From Thermobrachium celere DSM 8682 (GTDB lineage Bacteria > Bacillota > Clostridia > Clostridiales > Caloramatoraceae): a DNA stretch of 44,559 nucleotides. Under the pieces are notes generated by a model that was not told the origin of the DNA, did not search any database, and saw only the letters and a list, made by a program, of their open reading frames with translations. The position numbers and the translations under genes are program-made. Every line of letters begins with the position of its first letter. Position 1 is the stretch's first letter. The DNA lies in the NCBI RefSeq assembly GCF_000430995.1, contig NZ_HF952018.1, forward strand, positions 516,113-560,671, written 5' to 3'. Below, one piece after another: positions 7,849-15,479 of the stretch.

Positions 7849-7980
7849 CTCTACATATTCCTTTGCGTTTTCAACGTCTATTATATCGGGAATAGGTACA
7901 TTAGATTCAGGTTTTGTCTTTTTTATATTTGCCCATGCTGCTGTATCATGCTTTTCTACAGGTTGTCTTTTCTTTACCAT
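7834..7980 (-). CDS. DUF3787 small spore-type protein (CDIF630_02480-like)
   Basis: This 48-residue product begins MVKKRQPVEKHDTAAWANIK and ends EYVEENKK. The KRQPVEKHDTAAWANI block is the signature of the DUF3787 family, short clostridial proteins described as spore-associated. The ribosome site GGAAGGAGG (7987-7995 on the plus strand) lies 7 bases before ATG. It is convergent with PFOR, and its stop lies inside the shared terminator. Expression is probably late in sporulation under a forespore or mother-cell sigma factor, but I could not define that promoter. The gene fits a spore-forming host. The molecular role is unknown. Confidence 0.82.
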   Translation of the reverse strand: MVKKRQPVEKHDTAAWANIKKTKPESNVPIPDIIDVENAKEYVEENKK

Positions 7981-8030
7981 ATCAAAACCTCCTTCCTATA
8001 TATTATGAGCTCATACAGTCTATTTTATAT

Positions 8031-8369
8031 AGTGCCACCCAGGTGAAATGTGAAATTATCCAAAAATTGTAATATAAAATTCAAAAAAAATATAACTAGT
8101 GTAGAAATGTTAATATTAACACTTTATGATGTATGATGTATTATTTGTTTTTCATTATGCATATTATCCTTAAACTTTAGATTAAATAAACATATTGTAA
8201 GTCTCCTACTTAGTGTTAGTATTTGCTAAAGCTAACAGTAAGTGATAAAATCAATGGGGTAGGTTTTGTTTTATTTGTTCACTTCAAAATAATGGATGTA
8301 AAACGAAGAAAGATATTTAAAAACAAATGGGTGAAAATGGGAAATGTCACATTTCACCTGGGTGGCACT
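8031..8369. mobile_element. MITE-like non-coding element with 23-bp terminal inverted repeats
   Basis: AGTGCCACCCAGGTGAAATG then TGA (8031-8053) is repeated exactly in reverse complement at 8347-8369, and similarity continues imperfectly about 8 bp inward. The 293-bp interior has no credible gene. It is AT-rich and has a palindrome TGTTAATATTAACA (8108-8121) and an 11-bp near-perfect stem CTTAGTGTTAG/CTAACAGTAAG (about 8209-8243). No clear target duplication is seen. Its right end lies only 5 bp before the NUDIX gene's ribosome site. The end motif recurs at 384 and 3061. It may be a miniature transposable element mobilised by an IS elsewhere, or a structured repeat of another kind. Confidence 0.65.
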
Positions 8370-8385
8370 TAAGGGAGGAGTGTTT

Positions 8386-8823
8386 ATGAAGTTTCATAGA
8401 GCTGTTGCGGTGTATATTTTGAATTCAAAGAACGAAGTTTTGCTTCTTTATCATAAAAAGCTAAAGACGTATCTTCCACCTGGAGGGCATGTTGAGGATG
8501 GAGAGTTGACACATGAAGCAGCCCAAAGAGAGGCTAAAGAGGAGGCAGGAGTTAAAATAAGGTTTATACATATTAACGATAAACTTGGTGATGATAGGGC
8601 AACTCCGCTGCCAACACCTTTTCTTGTTCAGCTGGAGGATTTAGGAGACCACTATCATGAGGATTTTGTTTATTTAGCAAGGGCAGAGAGTGATGAACTT
8701 GAAAATTGTGAAAACCATGAAGATATAGGTTGGTTTTCAATTGATGAAGCGTTAAATCTTAAGCTTTTTGAAAATGTAAAAAGACAGCTCATACATTTAA
8801 AGAGCATAATAGGAAAGTCTTAA
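8386..8823 (+). CDS. NUDIX hydrolase
   Basis: ATG 8386 is chosen because GGGAGG (8374-8379) lies just ahead. An upstream in-frame start at 8344 would read through the inverted repeat. The product is 145 residues. The Nudix box GGHVEDGELTHEAAQREAKE continues EAGV and fits GX5EX7REUXEEXGU at ~res 35-57, so the enzyme should hydrolyse a nucleoside diphosphate linked to another moiety using Mg2+. The substrate cannot be read from sequence; mRNA decapping, dNTP sanitation or NDP-sugar cleavage are all possible. Its upstream region is entirely the MITE-like element, so its promoter must lie in that element or the gene depends on readthrough. Confidence 0.85.
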   Translation: MKFHRAVAVYILNSKNEVLLLYHKKLKTYLPPGGHVEDGELTHEAAQREAKEEAGVKIRFIHINDKLGDDRATPLPTPFLVQLEDLGDHYHEDFVYLARAESDELENCENHEDIGWFSIDEALNLKLFENVKRQLIHLKSIIGKS

Positions 8824-8865
8824 TTACAAAATGATTTCTAGGTTATTTTAAATAATTAATTTTAG

Positions 8866-8894
8866 TTGCAAACTTAAGGGGCTTGGCATATAAT
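8866..8894 (+). promoter_or_regulatory. Promoter of the metal-efflux operon
   Basis: TTGCAA (8866-8871), 17 bp, TATAAT (8889-8894). The predicted transcription start falls within the ArsR/SmtB operator at 8898-8917, which is the usual layout for metal-relieved repression. Confidence 0.75.
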
Positions 8895-8897
8895 AAT

Positions 8898-8917
8898 ATA
8901 TGAACAATTATTCATAT
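8898..8917 (+). promoter_or_regulatory. ArsR/SmtB-type operator
   Basis: ATATGAACAATTATTCATAT is an inverted repeat matching the SmtB/ZiaR/CadC operator form (TGAACA-NN-T-TTCA). It sits just after the -10 and 20 bp before the regulator start, so bound repressor would block polymerase. Confidence 0.85.
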
Positions 8918-8936
8918 GTTCAAGTGAGGTGAATTT

Positions 8937-9299
8937 ATGGATAAAAGAATAGATACATGTTCCTGCAATATAATACATGATGAAATTGTAAATGAAGTTA
9001 AAAAGAAGATGCCAGAGGAAGAAGTTTTATTTGACTTAGCAGAGTTTTTTAAGGTTTTTGGAGATAGTACAAGAATAAAAATAATGTATGCACTGTTTGA
9101 ACATGAAATGTGTGTATGTGATATAGCAGCTCTTCTAAATATGACTCAATCTGCTGTGTCACATCAATTAAGAGTGCTAAAACAGGCAAGGCTTGTAAAA
9201 TATAGAAAGGAAGGAAAGGTTGTTTATTATTCTCTAAATGACGAACATATAAAAGATATTGTTAAAGAGGGGCTTGAACATATCAATGAAGGGAGATGA
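8937..9299 (+). CDS. ArsR/SmtB family metal-sensing repressor (CadC/ZiaR-like)
   Basis: This 120-residue winged-helix repressor carries the DNA-recognition segment MTQSAVSHQLRVLKQARLVK. The CadC-type alpha3N metal site is visible: N-terminal C8 and C10 plus C59 and C61 (MCVCD). The alpha5 site of SmtB is also present (D102, H104, H115, E118, with exactly SmtB spacing). Having both sites is like ZiaR and CadC and points to Zn(II), Cd(II) or Pb(II), not arsenite. It binds the operator at 8898-8917 and overlaps the downstream ATPase by 4 bases (ATGA), so one transcript is repressed until metal rises. Confidence 0.93.
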   Translation: MDKRIDTCSCNIIHDEIVNEVKKKMPEEEVLFDLAEFFKVFGDSTRIKIMYALFEHEMCVCDIAALLNMTQSAVSHQLRVLKQARLVKYRKEGKVVYYSLNDEHIKDIVKEGLEHINEGR

Positions 9300-11362
9300 G
9301 GGTTTTGAAATATGAATTTTATCTTGAGGGGCTTGGATGTGCTAATTGTGCAGCCAAAATGGAAAAAAAGATAAAGGAACTTGAAGGTGTGAATTTTGCA
9401 AGTATAGATTTTGTTAATAAAAAGTTGGTTATTGAAACTGAAAATGTTGATATAGTTTCCAAAAAGGCAGAGGAGATAATAAAAGGTATAGAATCTCATG
9501 TTAATATGGTAAGTATTAAGGATGAAGTAGAAAAAGAGGATAAAATTGATAAAGGGATTATTATAAAGTATTTGATTGGAGTAGTCTTATTTATATCAAT
9601 GCTTTTTATGAAAAATGGTACTAGTAAATTAATATTTTCATTAACATCGTATGTATTAATCGGTGGGGATATTGTATATAGGGCATTTAAGAATATTTTA
9701 AAGGGACAAGTTTTTGATGAAAATTTTTTAATGACAGTTGCAACATTTGGTGCATTTTTAATTGGAGAGCTACCAGAGGCTATATCAGTTATGCTTTTTT
9801 ATAAAATAGGAGAGACGCTTCAAGATATGGCTGTAGATAAGTCAAGAAAATCAATAAAAAAACTTTTATCTTTAAAGGCTGAATGTGCAAACCTAGTAAA
9901 AGGTGAAGAAATATTAAAGGTAAAACCAGAGGAGTTAAACTTAGATGATATTATTTTAATCAAACCAGGTGAAAGGGTTCCTGTTGATGGAGTTATAATA
10001 GATGGAAGAAGCTCTCTTGATGTAGCTGCACTTACAGGAGAGTCAATACCTTCTTATGTAGAACAGGGAAGTTATATTTTATCTGGAAGTATAAATCTAG
10101 AAGGTGTATTAAAGGTTAGAGTATTAAAAACTTATCAGAATTCAACCGTAAAAAAGATCTTAGATCTTGTGGAAAATGCAGCTTCTAAAAAGGCAAAAAC
10201 TGAAAATTTTATAACTAAATTTGCAAGATATTATACACCAGCAGTTGTTGGGTTAGCCTTTATATTAGCTGTTATTCCGCCTGTTTTAGGCTTTGGAGAT
10301 TTTAAAAGATGGATATACAGAGCATTAGTCTTTTTAGTTGTATCTTGCCCATGTGCCCTAGTTATATCAATTCCACTTAGCTTTTTTGGTGGAATTGGAC
10401 TTGCATCAAAAAGGGGTATATTAATAAAGGGCAGTAGTTTTATAGAGGCTCTTTGTGAAATAAAGGCGGTAGTTTTTGATAAAACTGGTACATTAACATG
10501 GGGAAGATTTGAAGTATCAGAAATTGTTCCACTAAATGGATTTAGTAAAGAAGAAGTTTTGAAATATGCAGCTTTATTAGAAAGTTTTTCAAATCATCCG
10601 ATAGCAGTATCAATTGTAAAGGAGTATAAAGATATAATAGACAAAACAGAAGTAAAAGATTTTAAGGAAATTTCAGGATGTGGAGTTTGGGGTAAGATTT
10701 TTGATAAGGAAGTAGCTGTAGGAAACTCCAAGTTAATGAGACAATTAGGAATAAATTTAGAAGAAAATATTAATTTAACCACTGTCTATGTTGCTGTAAA
10801 TGGAGTTTTAGCAGGGGTTATTAAGGTTACTGATAGCATAAAAAGTTCAGCAAAAGAGGTTATTGATAATTTAAAGAAACAGAATATCAAAACATTTATA
10901 TTAACAGGTGATAATAAAGCATCTGCTTATTATGTAGCAGATAAGCTAGGAATAGATGAGTACTACTTTGAACTTCTTCCTCAAGATAAGGTAGAAAAGT
11001 TTAATGTGATAAAAAATTCACTAGATGGCAAAGTTGCCTTTGTTGGAGATGGAATAAACGATGCACCTGTATTAAAGCTTTCAGATGTTGGAATAGCTAT
11101 GGGGGCTTTAGGGCAGGATGCAGCAATTGAAGCAGCAGATGTTGTAATAACAACTGATGAAATAGAAAAGGTATATGAAGCTATAAAGATTTCAAAATAC
11201 ACAAGAAAAATAGTGGTACAAAATATAATACTTGCCCTATCAATTAAAGTATTAGTATTAATTTTAGCAGCTTTTGGTCTTTCTAACATGTGGGAGGCAG
11301 TGTTTGCAGATGTTGGAGTAGCCTTACTTGCGGTAATAAATTCTAGAAGGATAATAAAATAG
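9296..11362 (+). CDS. cadA: Zn/Cd/Pb-exporting P1B-type ATPase
   Basis: The product is a 688-residue membrane ATPase. Elements in order are one N-terminal HMA metal-binding domain (GLGCANCAAK, C15/C18), the actuator TGES at ~247, the transmembrane CPC motif at ~351-353 (VSCPCALVISIP), the phosphorylation site DKTGTLT (~D395), the nucleotide-binding HP (SNHPIA), the hinge GDGINDAP, and a last helix with ADVGVALLAV. CPC plus that final-helix Asp is the P1B-2 pattern (Zn2+/Cd2+/Pb2+ efflux). It is co-transcribed with the ArsR-type regulator (4-base overlap) and ends in a strong terminator. zntA would be an equivalent name; the exact metal preference is inferred. Confidence 0.92.
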   Translation: MRVLKYEFYLEGLGCANCAAKMEKKIKELEGVNFASIDFVNKKLVIETENVDIVSKKAEEIIKGIESHVNMVSIKDEVEKEDKIDKGIIIKYLIGVVLFISMLFMKNGTSKLIFSLTSYVLIGGDIVYRAFKNILKGQVFDENFLMTVATFGAFLIGELPEAISVMLFYKIGETLQDMAVDKSRKSIKKLLSLKAECANLVKGEEILKVKPEELNLDDIILIKPGERVPVDGVIIDGRSSLDVAALTGESIPSYVEQGSYILSGSINLEGVLKVRVLKTYQNSTVKKILDLVENAASKKAKTENFITKFARYYTPAVVGLAFILAVIPPVLGFGDFKRWIYRALVFLVVSCPCALVISIPLSFFGGIGLASKRGILIKGSSFIEALCEIKAVVFDKTGTLTWGRFEVSEIVPLNGFSKEEVLKYAALLESFSNHPIAVSIVKEYKDIIDKTEVKDFKEISGCGVWGKIFDKEVAVGNSKLMRQLGINLEENINLTTVYVAVNGVLAGVIKVTDSIKSSAKEVIDNLKKQNIKTFILTGDNKASAYYVADKLGIDEYYFELLPQDKVEKFNVIKNSLDGKVAFVGDGINDAPVLKLSDVGIAMGALGQDAAIEAADVVITTDEIEKVYEAIKISKYTRKIVVQNIILALSIKVLVLILAAFGLSNMWEAVFADVGVALLAVINSRRIIK

Positions 11363-11370
11363 TGCATGTA

Positions 11371-11396
11371 AAAAGCTCGCCATTTGGCGAGCTTTT
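11371..11396. terminator. Bidirectional terminator between the ATPase and pepD
   Basis: An 11-bp stem AAAAGCTCGCC / GGCGAGCTTTT with an ATTT loop serves both convergent genes. The pepD stop lies just beyond it. Confidence 0.9.
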
Positions 11397-11397
11397 A

Positions 11398-12858
11398 TTA
11401 CTTAATTTCCTTTAAGACAGCAAGTAGATAATCCCACATTCTCTTTACAGATGAGATGCTTATATGTTCATCTGGTGTATGAACATCATATAGGTTTGGT
11501 CCAAATGAAATCATATCAACATCTTCTCCAAGCTTTTCTTTAAATAGTCCACATTCTACACCCGCATGAATTGCAACTATTTCAGCATCTTTTCCAAACA
11601 TTCTCTTATATACATCCATAAATAGTTGTCTTAGTTTTGAATCTGGGTCATATTGCCATTCTGGATAGTCTGAATCTGCAACAAGTTCAGCACCTAGAAC
11701 TTCAGCAACCTTCTTTGCTTGATTTAATATGTTGTATTTTAAGCTTCTAACTGAGCTTCTTACAGCTGATTGGAATATAACTTCATCTTCTCTTGTTTCA
11801 ACAACTCCAAGGTTTGTAGAACTTTCAACTAGTCCTTCAATTGCCATGCTCATTGTTTGGATACCATTTGGAATTAAAACAAGTGAAGCAATAACCTTTT
11901 TCTTTGTTTCTTCATCAAAGCATCTTTCAACTGCATTTTCAAGTTTAGTTACAAAAACATGCACATTTGCATCTGAACTTCTAAGTTCGTTCTTTAGAGT
12001 CTTATCCCATTCTTCTATTTTATCTTGTAGCTTTTGAACATCGCTTTCATTAATAAGTATAGTTGCGTCGCATTCTCTTGGAATAGCGTTCATCTTAGAA
12101 CCACCATTTATTTCAGCTAGGTCAAAGTTTATAGTATTTAAAAGATCATCAAGAATTCTTCCCATTATCTTGTTGGCGTTTCCTCTGCCTTTGTCTATTT
12201 CCATTCCTGAATGTCCGCCCTTTAATCCTCTTATGCTGATTGTATATGCTACCTTGTTCTTATCAGCACTTACATATGTAGCCTTAACTTTATGAGTTGT
12301 TCTAACACCACCTGCACAGCTAACTAGAAGTTTTCCTTCTTCTTCAGAGTCAATGTTAATAAGCATCTTACCACTTAAGTTCTTTCCATCAAGTGCCATT
12401 GCACCGCCCATACCTGTTTCTTCTTCCACAGTAAGAAGAACTTCAATTGGTGGATGTGGAATATCATTTGAAGCTAATATAGCAAGTGCATATGCCATTG
12501 CAATTCCATTATCAGCACCAAGAGTTGTTCCATTTGCATATATGTAGTCATCAACTATTCTAAGTTCAATAGGATCCTTTTCAAAATCATGTCTTTTATC
12601 CTTATTCTTTTCACAAACCATATCCATATGGCCTTGTATTATTACAGTTGGAGCATTTTCATATCCAGGTGTACCTGGTTTTTTAATTATTACATTTAGA
12701 GCTTTATCTTGAATAACCTCAAGGTTATGCTTTTTTGCAAAGTCTACAAGATAATCACTTATAGCCTTTTCGTTTCCTGATCCTCTAGGAATTCTAGAGA
12801 TTTCTTCAAAATAGTGAAAAACTGATTGTGGTTCAAGATTTCTTAATACTTCTGCCAT
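11398..12858 (-). CDS. pepD: Aminoacyl-histidine dipeptidase (beta-Ala-His/Xaa-His dipeptidase, M20)
   Basis: This 486-residue M20C metallopeptidase is full length for PepD. Metal and catalytic motifs are in order: QGHMDMVCEKN, TTLGADNGIAMAYAL, TVEEETGMGGA, INIDSEEEG, and a C-terminal HISISSVKRMWDYL; the lid region has GLKGGHSGMEI. It cleaves Xaa-His and other unblocked dipeptides in the cytoplasm. GGAGG precedes ATG on the minus strand. It is monocistronic with its own promoter, divergent from the fructose operon. Confidence 0.95.
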   Translation of the reverse strand: MAEVLRNLEPQSVFHYFEEISRIPRGSGNEKAISDYLVDFAKKHNLEVIQDKALNVIIKKPGTPGYENAPTVIIQGHMDMVCEKNKDKRHDFEKDPIELRIVDDYIYANGTTLGADNGIAMAYALAILASNDIPHPPIEVLLTVEEETGMGGAMALDGKNLSGKMLINIDSEEEGKLLVSCAGGVRTTHKVKATYVSADKNKVAYTISIRGLKGGHSGMEIDKGRGNANKIMGRILDDLLNTINFDLAEINGGSKMNAIPRECDATILINESDVQKLQDKIEEWDKTLKNELRSSDANVHVFVTKLENAVERCFDEETKKKVIASLVLIPNGIQTMSMAIEGLVESSTNLGVVETREDEVIFQSAVRSSVRSLKYNILNQAKKVAEVLGAELVADSDYPEWQYDPDSKLRQLFMDVYKRMFGKDAEIVAIHAGVECGLFKEKLGEDVDMISFGPNLYDVHTPDEHISISSVKRMWDYLLAVLKEIK

Positions 12859-12891
12859 TTTTATACCTCCCTATAGGTTTATTACATTATA

Positions 12892-12920
12892 ATTATATGA
12901 AATTAAAAAATATTAATCAA
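12892..12920 (-). promoter_or_regulatory. Promoter of pepD
   Basis: On the minus strand TTGATT (12920-12915), 17 bp, TATAAT (12897-12892), about 35 bp before the pepD ATG. It is divergent from the fructose-operon promoter. Confidence 0.65.
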
Positions 12921-12951
12921 TCTTATTATTTAGAAAAATTCTAATAATATA

Positions 12952-12980
12952 TTGACTTCAAAATTCAGATAATTTATAAT
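12952..12980 (+). promoter_or_regulatory. Promoter of the fructose operon
   Basis: TTGACT (12952-12957), 17-bp spacer, TATAAT (12975-12980). This is close to consensus. The operator-like repeats follow immediately downstream. Confidence 0.85.
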
Positions 12981-12985
12981 AAAAT

Positions 12986-13044
12986 CAAACACAAACAAAC
13001 ACAAATGAACATAAAATATAATAAAAACAAACATAAACAAACAT
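12986..13044 (+). promoter_or_regulatory. Paired operators for the DeoR-type fructose regulator
   Basis: Two 17-bp copies of CAAACAYAAACAAACAY lie at 12986-13002 and 13028-13044, exactly 42 bp apart (four helical turns). Similar ACAAA-rich direct repeats are the usual targets of DeoR/LacR/FruR regulators in Gram-positives. The first overlaps the expected transcription start; the second abuts the ribosome site. Confidence 0.75.
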
Positions 13045-13055
13045 GAGGTGAGTAG

Positions 13056-13316
13056 ATGAAGATTATAGAATACACATTTAAGAACGAAATGGCTCTACAT
13101 GCACGACCAACAACTATTCTCATATCAGAGGCCAATAAATTTAAATCAGATATTATAATAGAAAAAGATAATATGACAATAAATGCCAAAAGCCTTATAA
13201 GTGTTTTAAGCCTTCTTATTGAAAAGGGAGATACAATAAAAATAAAGATTGATGGACCAGATGAAGATAAAGCAGCAGATGCTATAAAAGAAATACTAAA
13301 AAATATTGAAGAATAG
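13056..13316 (+). CDS. HPr-family phosphocarrier protein
   Basis: This 86-residue HPr has the active-site histidine H15 (MALHARPT) and the regulatory serine S46 (NAKSLISVL). It could therefore carry phosphate from enzyme I to IIA and also be a target of HPr kinase for catabolite control. It is the first gene of a fructose PTS operon, 8 bases before the regulator, so it may be a dedicated fructose-induced HPr (functionally like FPr/DTP of enterics, but unfused). It could also be the cell's general ptsH. No enzyme I gene is in this window. Confidence 0.92.
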   Translation: MKIIEYTFKNEMALHARPTTILISEANKFKSDIIIEKDNMTINAKSLISVLSLLIEKGDTIKIKIDGPDEDKAADAIKEILKNIEE

Positions 13317-13324
13317 GTGGTATT

Positions 13325-14077
13325 ATGTTTGCTGAAGAGAGAAAAAGTAAAATTTTAGAAATAATCAAATCGGATAATAGCGTTAGGGTTTCAGAACTTT
13401 CGAAGCTCTTTAATGTATCAGAAGCTACAATAAGGCGTGACTTGATAGAATTAGAACAGGCTGGTTGTATTGTAAGAACCCATGGTGGAGCTGTTTCAAC
13501 AAACAGTACAAATTTTGAGCCATCCTTTAAAGAAAAGCAGGATAAGTTTTTAAAGGAGAAGGAGCAAATAGCTAAAAAAGCTGCTTCACTTATAGAGGAT
13601 GGAGATACTGTAACAATTGATTCAGGTACGACAACACAATTTATTTCAAGATACATTACTGCAAAGGGAGTTACTGTTGTTACAAATTCAGTAAATTTGG
13701 CAGATGAATTATCAGATAGAGAAGATATAGAGGTTATTGTAACAGGTGGAATTTTAAGAACCAAAACTAAGGCAATGGTTGGACCACTTGCAGAAGAAAT
13801 ATTAAAACAGCTTAAAGTAGACAAACTCTTCTTAGGTGCAAACGGAGTATCCATAAAATCAGGAGTTACAACTCCTAATATAGTTGAAGCAAGTACTAAA
13901 AGGGCAATGATAGAGGGAGCAAAGGAAGTATATCTTGTAGTTGATAGTTCTAAATTTGATGAAGTCAATTTTTCTCTCATATGCAATGTTTCAAGAATTG
14001 ATTACATTATAACAGACAAGCTCCCTAAGGATTATGAAAAATATGAACATTTAGGGGTTAAATTTATTCTAGCATAA
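13325..14077 (+). CDS. fruR: DeoR family transcriptional regulator of the fructose operon
   Basis: The 250-residue product has an N-terminal DeoR helix-turn-helix (RKSKILEIIKSDNSVRVSEL ... VSEATIRRDLIELEQAG) and a C-terminal DeoRC sugar-phosphate sensor (EDGDTVTIDSGTTTQF, GANGVSIKSGVTTPN, VVDSSKF). Such regulators repress PTS operons and are relieved by a phosphosugar, here most likely fructose 1-phosphate. It should bind the repeats at 12986-13044. It lies in the operon it controls, between HPr and fruK. Confidence 0.9.
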   Translation: MFAEERKSKILEIIKSDNSVRVSELSKLFNVSEATIRRDLIELEQAGCIVRTHGGAVSTNSTNFEPSFKEKQDKFLKEKEQIAKKAASLIEDGDTVTIDSGTTTQFISRYITAKGVTVVTNSVNLADELSDREDIEVIVTGGILRTKTKAMVGPLAEEILKQLKVDKLFLGANGVSIKSGVTTPNIVEASTKRAMIEGAKEVYLVVDSSKFDEVNFSLICNVSRIDYIITDKLPKDYEKYEHLGVKFILA

Positions 14078-14089
14078 GAAGGTGATAAA

Positions 14090-15013
14090 TTGATTTACAC
14101 GGTAACATTAAATCCAGCAATAGATAAAACAATAGTACTTGATAGTTTAAATTTAGGACATGTAAATAGAAGCTTATTCTCCCGTGATGATATTGGTGGG
14201 AAAGGAATAAATGTTGCAAAAGTAATTAAAAAATTAGGACATAATGTTGTTGCTATGGGGTTTATTGGGAGAGAAAATAGCAATTATGTTTATAAAAAAC
14301 TTTATGAATACGGAATATGTTGTGATTTTATTGAAGTAGATGGAGAAACAAGAACAAATATAAAAATAGTAGAAGAAAGAGAAGGAAGGTTTACAGATAT
14401 AAATCAGTTAGGTTTTGAAACAGATAATTTTGATTTAGAAAACCTAATAAAACGAATAAAAAGCAGAGTTAATTCTAATGATGTTGTAGTTTTATCAGGA
14501 AGTCTACCTAAGGGACTTAATGTTGACACTTATAAGATAATGATAGAAAAACTAAAGGAAATAGGTGTAAAGATAATATTAGATGCAGAAGGTGAAGCTT
14601 TAAGAAAGGGAATAGAGGCAGGACCATTATTAATAAAACCAAATTTAAATGAGTTAAAAACTATTGTAAATTGTGGAGAGAGTTTAGAAGATATTAAAAA
14701 AGCAGTTTCTGTAATAGTAGATAAAGGAATAACAACTGTTGTCTCAATGGGTGAAAAGGGAGCAATTTTATTTAATAAGGACGAATGCTTTTATTCAAAA
14801 CCAATAAAGGTTGATGTAAAAAGTACTGTAGGTGCTGGCGACTCAATGGTTGCAGCATTTGCCATAGGTATACATGATAATTTACCTTTTGAAGAATCAT
14901 TTAGGCTTTCTATTGCTGCATCGACCGCCAAAGTCACTAAAGAAGGTAGCCAAGCACCAGACAGGAATGAAATACTAAAATATCTAGAATTAGTAGAAAT
15001 ACAGAGGAGGTAA
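14090..15013 (+). CDS. fruK: 1-phosphofructokinase
   Basis: The 307-residue PfkB-family kinase starts at TTG 14090 behind AGAAGGTGAT. It begins MIYTVTLNPAIDKT, typical of FruK. Motifs are GGKGINVAKVIKKLG (substrate region), LSGSLPKG, KPNLNEL and the anion-hole/catalytic-base segment TVGAGDSMVAAFAIG. It phosphorylates fructose 1-phosphate, made by the downstream IIBC, to fructose 1,6-bisphosphate. TagC/LacC-type tagatose-6-P kinases are similar, but the fructose PTS context favours FruK. Confidence 0.93.
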   Translation: MIYTVTLNPAIDKTIVLDSLNLGHVNRSLFSRDDIGGKGINVAKVIKKLGHNVVAMGFIGRENSNYVYKKLYEYGICCDFIEVDGETRTNIKIVEEREGRFTDINQLGFETDNFDLENLIKRIKSRVNSNDVVVLSGSLPKGLNVDTYKIMIEKLKEIGVKIILDAEGEALRKGIEAGPLLIKPNLNELKTIVNCGESLEDIKKAVSVIVDKGITTVVSMGEKGAILFNKDECFYSKPIKVDVKSTVGAGDSMVAAFAIGIHDNLPFEESFRLSIAASTAKVTKEGSQAPDRNEILKYLELVEIQRR

Positions 15014-15018
15014 CTAAA

Positions 15019-15465
15019 ATGGAGCTACAAAAAATTTTAACACCAGAGAGAGTAGAATTTAATCTTAAATCAAAATCAAAACTTGAAGTAATAGATGAAT
15101 TGATTGACATTTTATATAGAGACGGAAAGATAAAAGATAAAGAAAGATTTAAAGGGGTGGTGATAAAAAGAGAAGAAGAGTTTACAACTGGAATTGGAAT
15201 GGGTGTTGCTATACCTCATGGAAAGGACGAAAGTGTAGTTGAACCTGCACTAGCTTTTGGTTTATCTAAGGAAGGAATAGAATATGATTCTATGGATGGT
15301 AAGCCAGCACACATATTCTTTTTAATAGCAGTACCTAATAATGCAAATAATGAACATTTAACAATATTAAGTATGCTATCAAGAAGGCTGATGTATGATG
15401 AGGTTAGAAATAGGCTTTTTAATGCCTCAAGTTATGAAGATGTAATAAATGCATTCAAAGAATGA
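15019..15465 (+). CDS. PTS fructose transporter subunit IIA
   Basis: This 148-residue IIA of the fructose/mannitol class (PTS_EIIA_2) has the phosphorylated histidine H67 in GVAIPHGKD. It passes phosphate from HPr to the IIB cysteine. It starts 5 bases after fruK and its stop slightly precedes the ribosome site of the IIBC gene. In many relatives IIA is fused to IIBC; here it is separate. Confidence 0.93.
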   Translation: MELQKILTPERVEFNLKSKSKLEVIDELIDILYRDGKIKDKERFKGVVIKREEEFTTGIGMGVAIPHGKDESVVEPALAFGLSKEGIEYDSMDGKPAHIFFLIAVPNNANNEHLTILSMLSRRLMYDEVRNRLFNASSYEDVINAFKE

Positions 15466-15479
15466 TGGGGGGAAAGTAT

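Noticed and set aside
7828-8046. Plus-strand frame of 72 codons over the terminator and spore-protein gene
   Set aside because: It starts inside the PFOR terminator and is antisense to the well-supported DUF3787 gene.
8344-8385. N-terminal extension of the NUDIX gene from an upstream ATG
   Set aside because: It would translate the inverted-repeat end; the ribosome site GGGAGG at 8374-8379 clearly selects ATG 8386.
13282-13986. Long minus-strand open frame (234 codons) opposite the DeoR regulator
   Set aside because: It is a mirror frame of a well-supported gene, Ser/Leu/Ile-biased, with no ribosome site and no recognisable domain.
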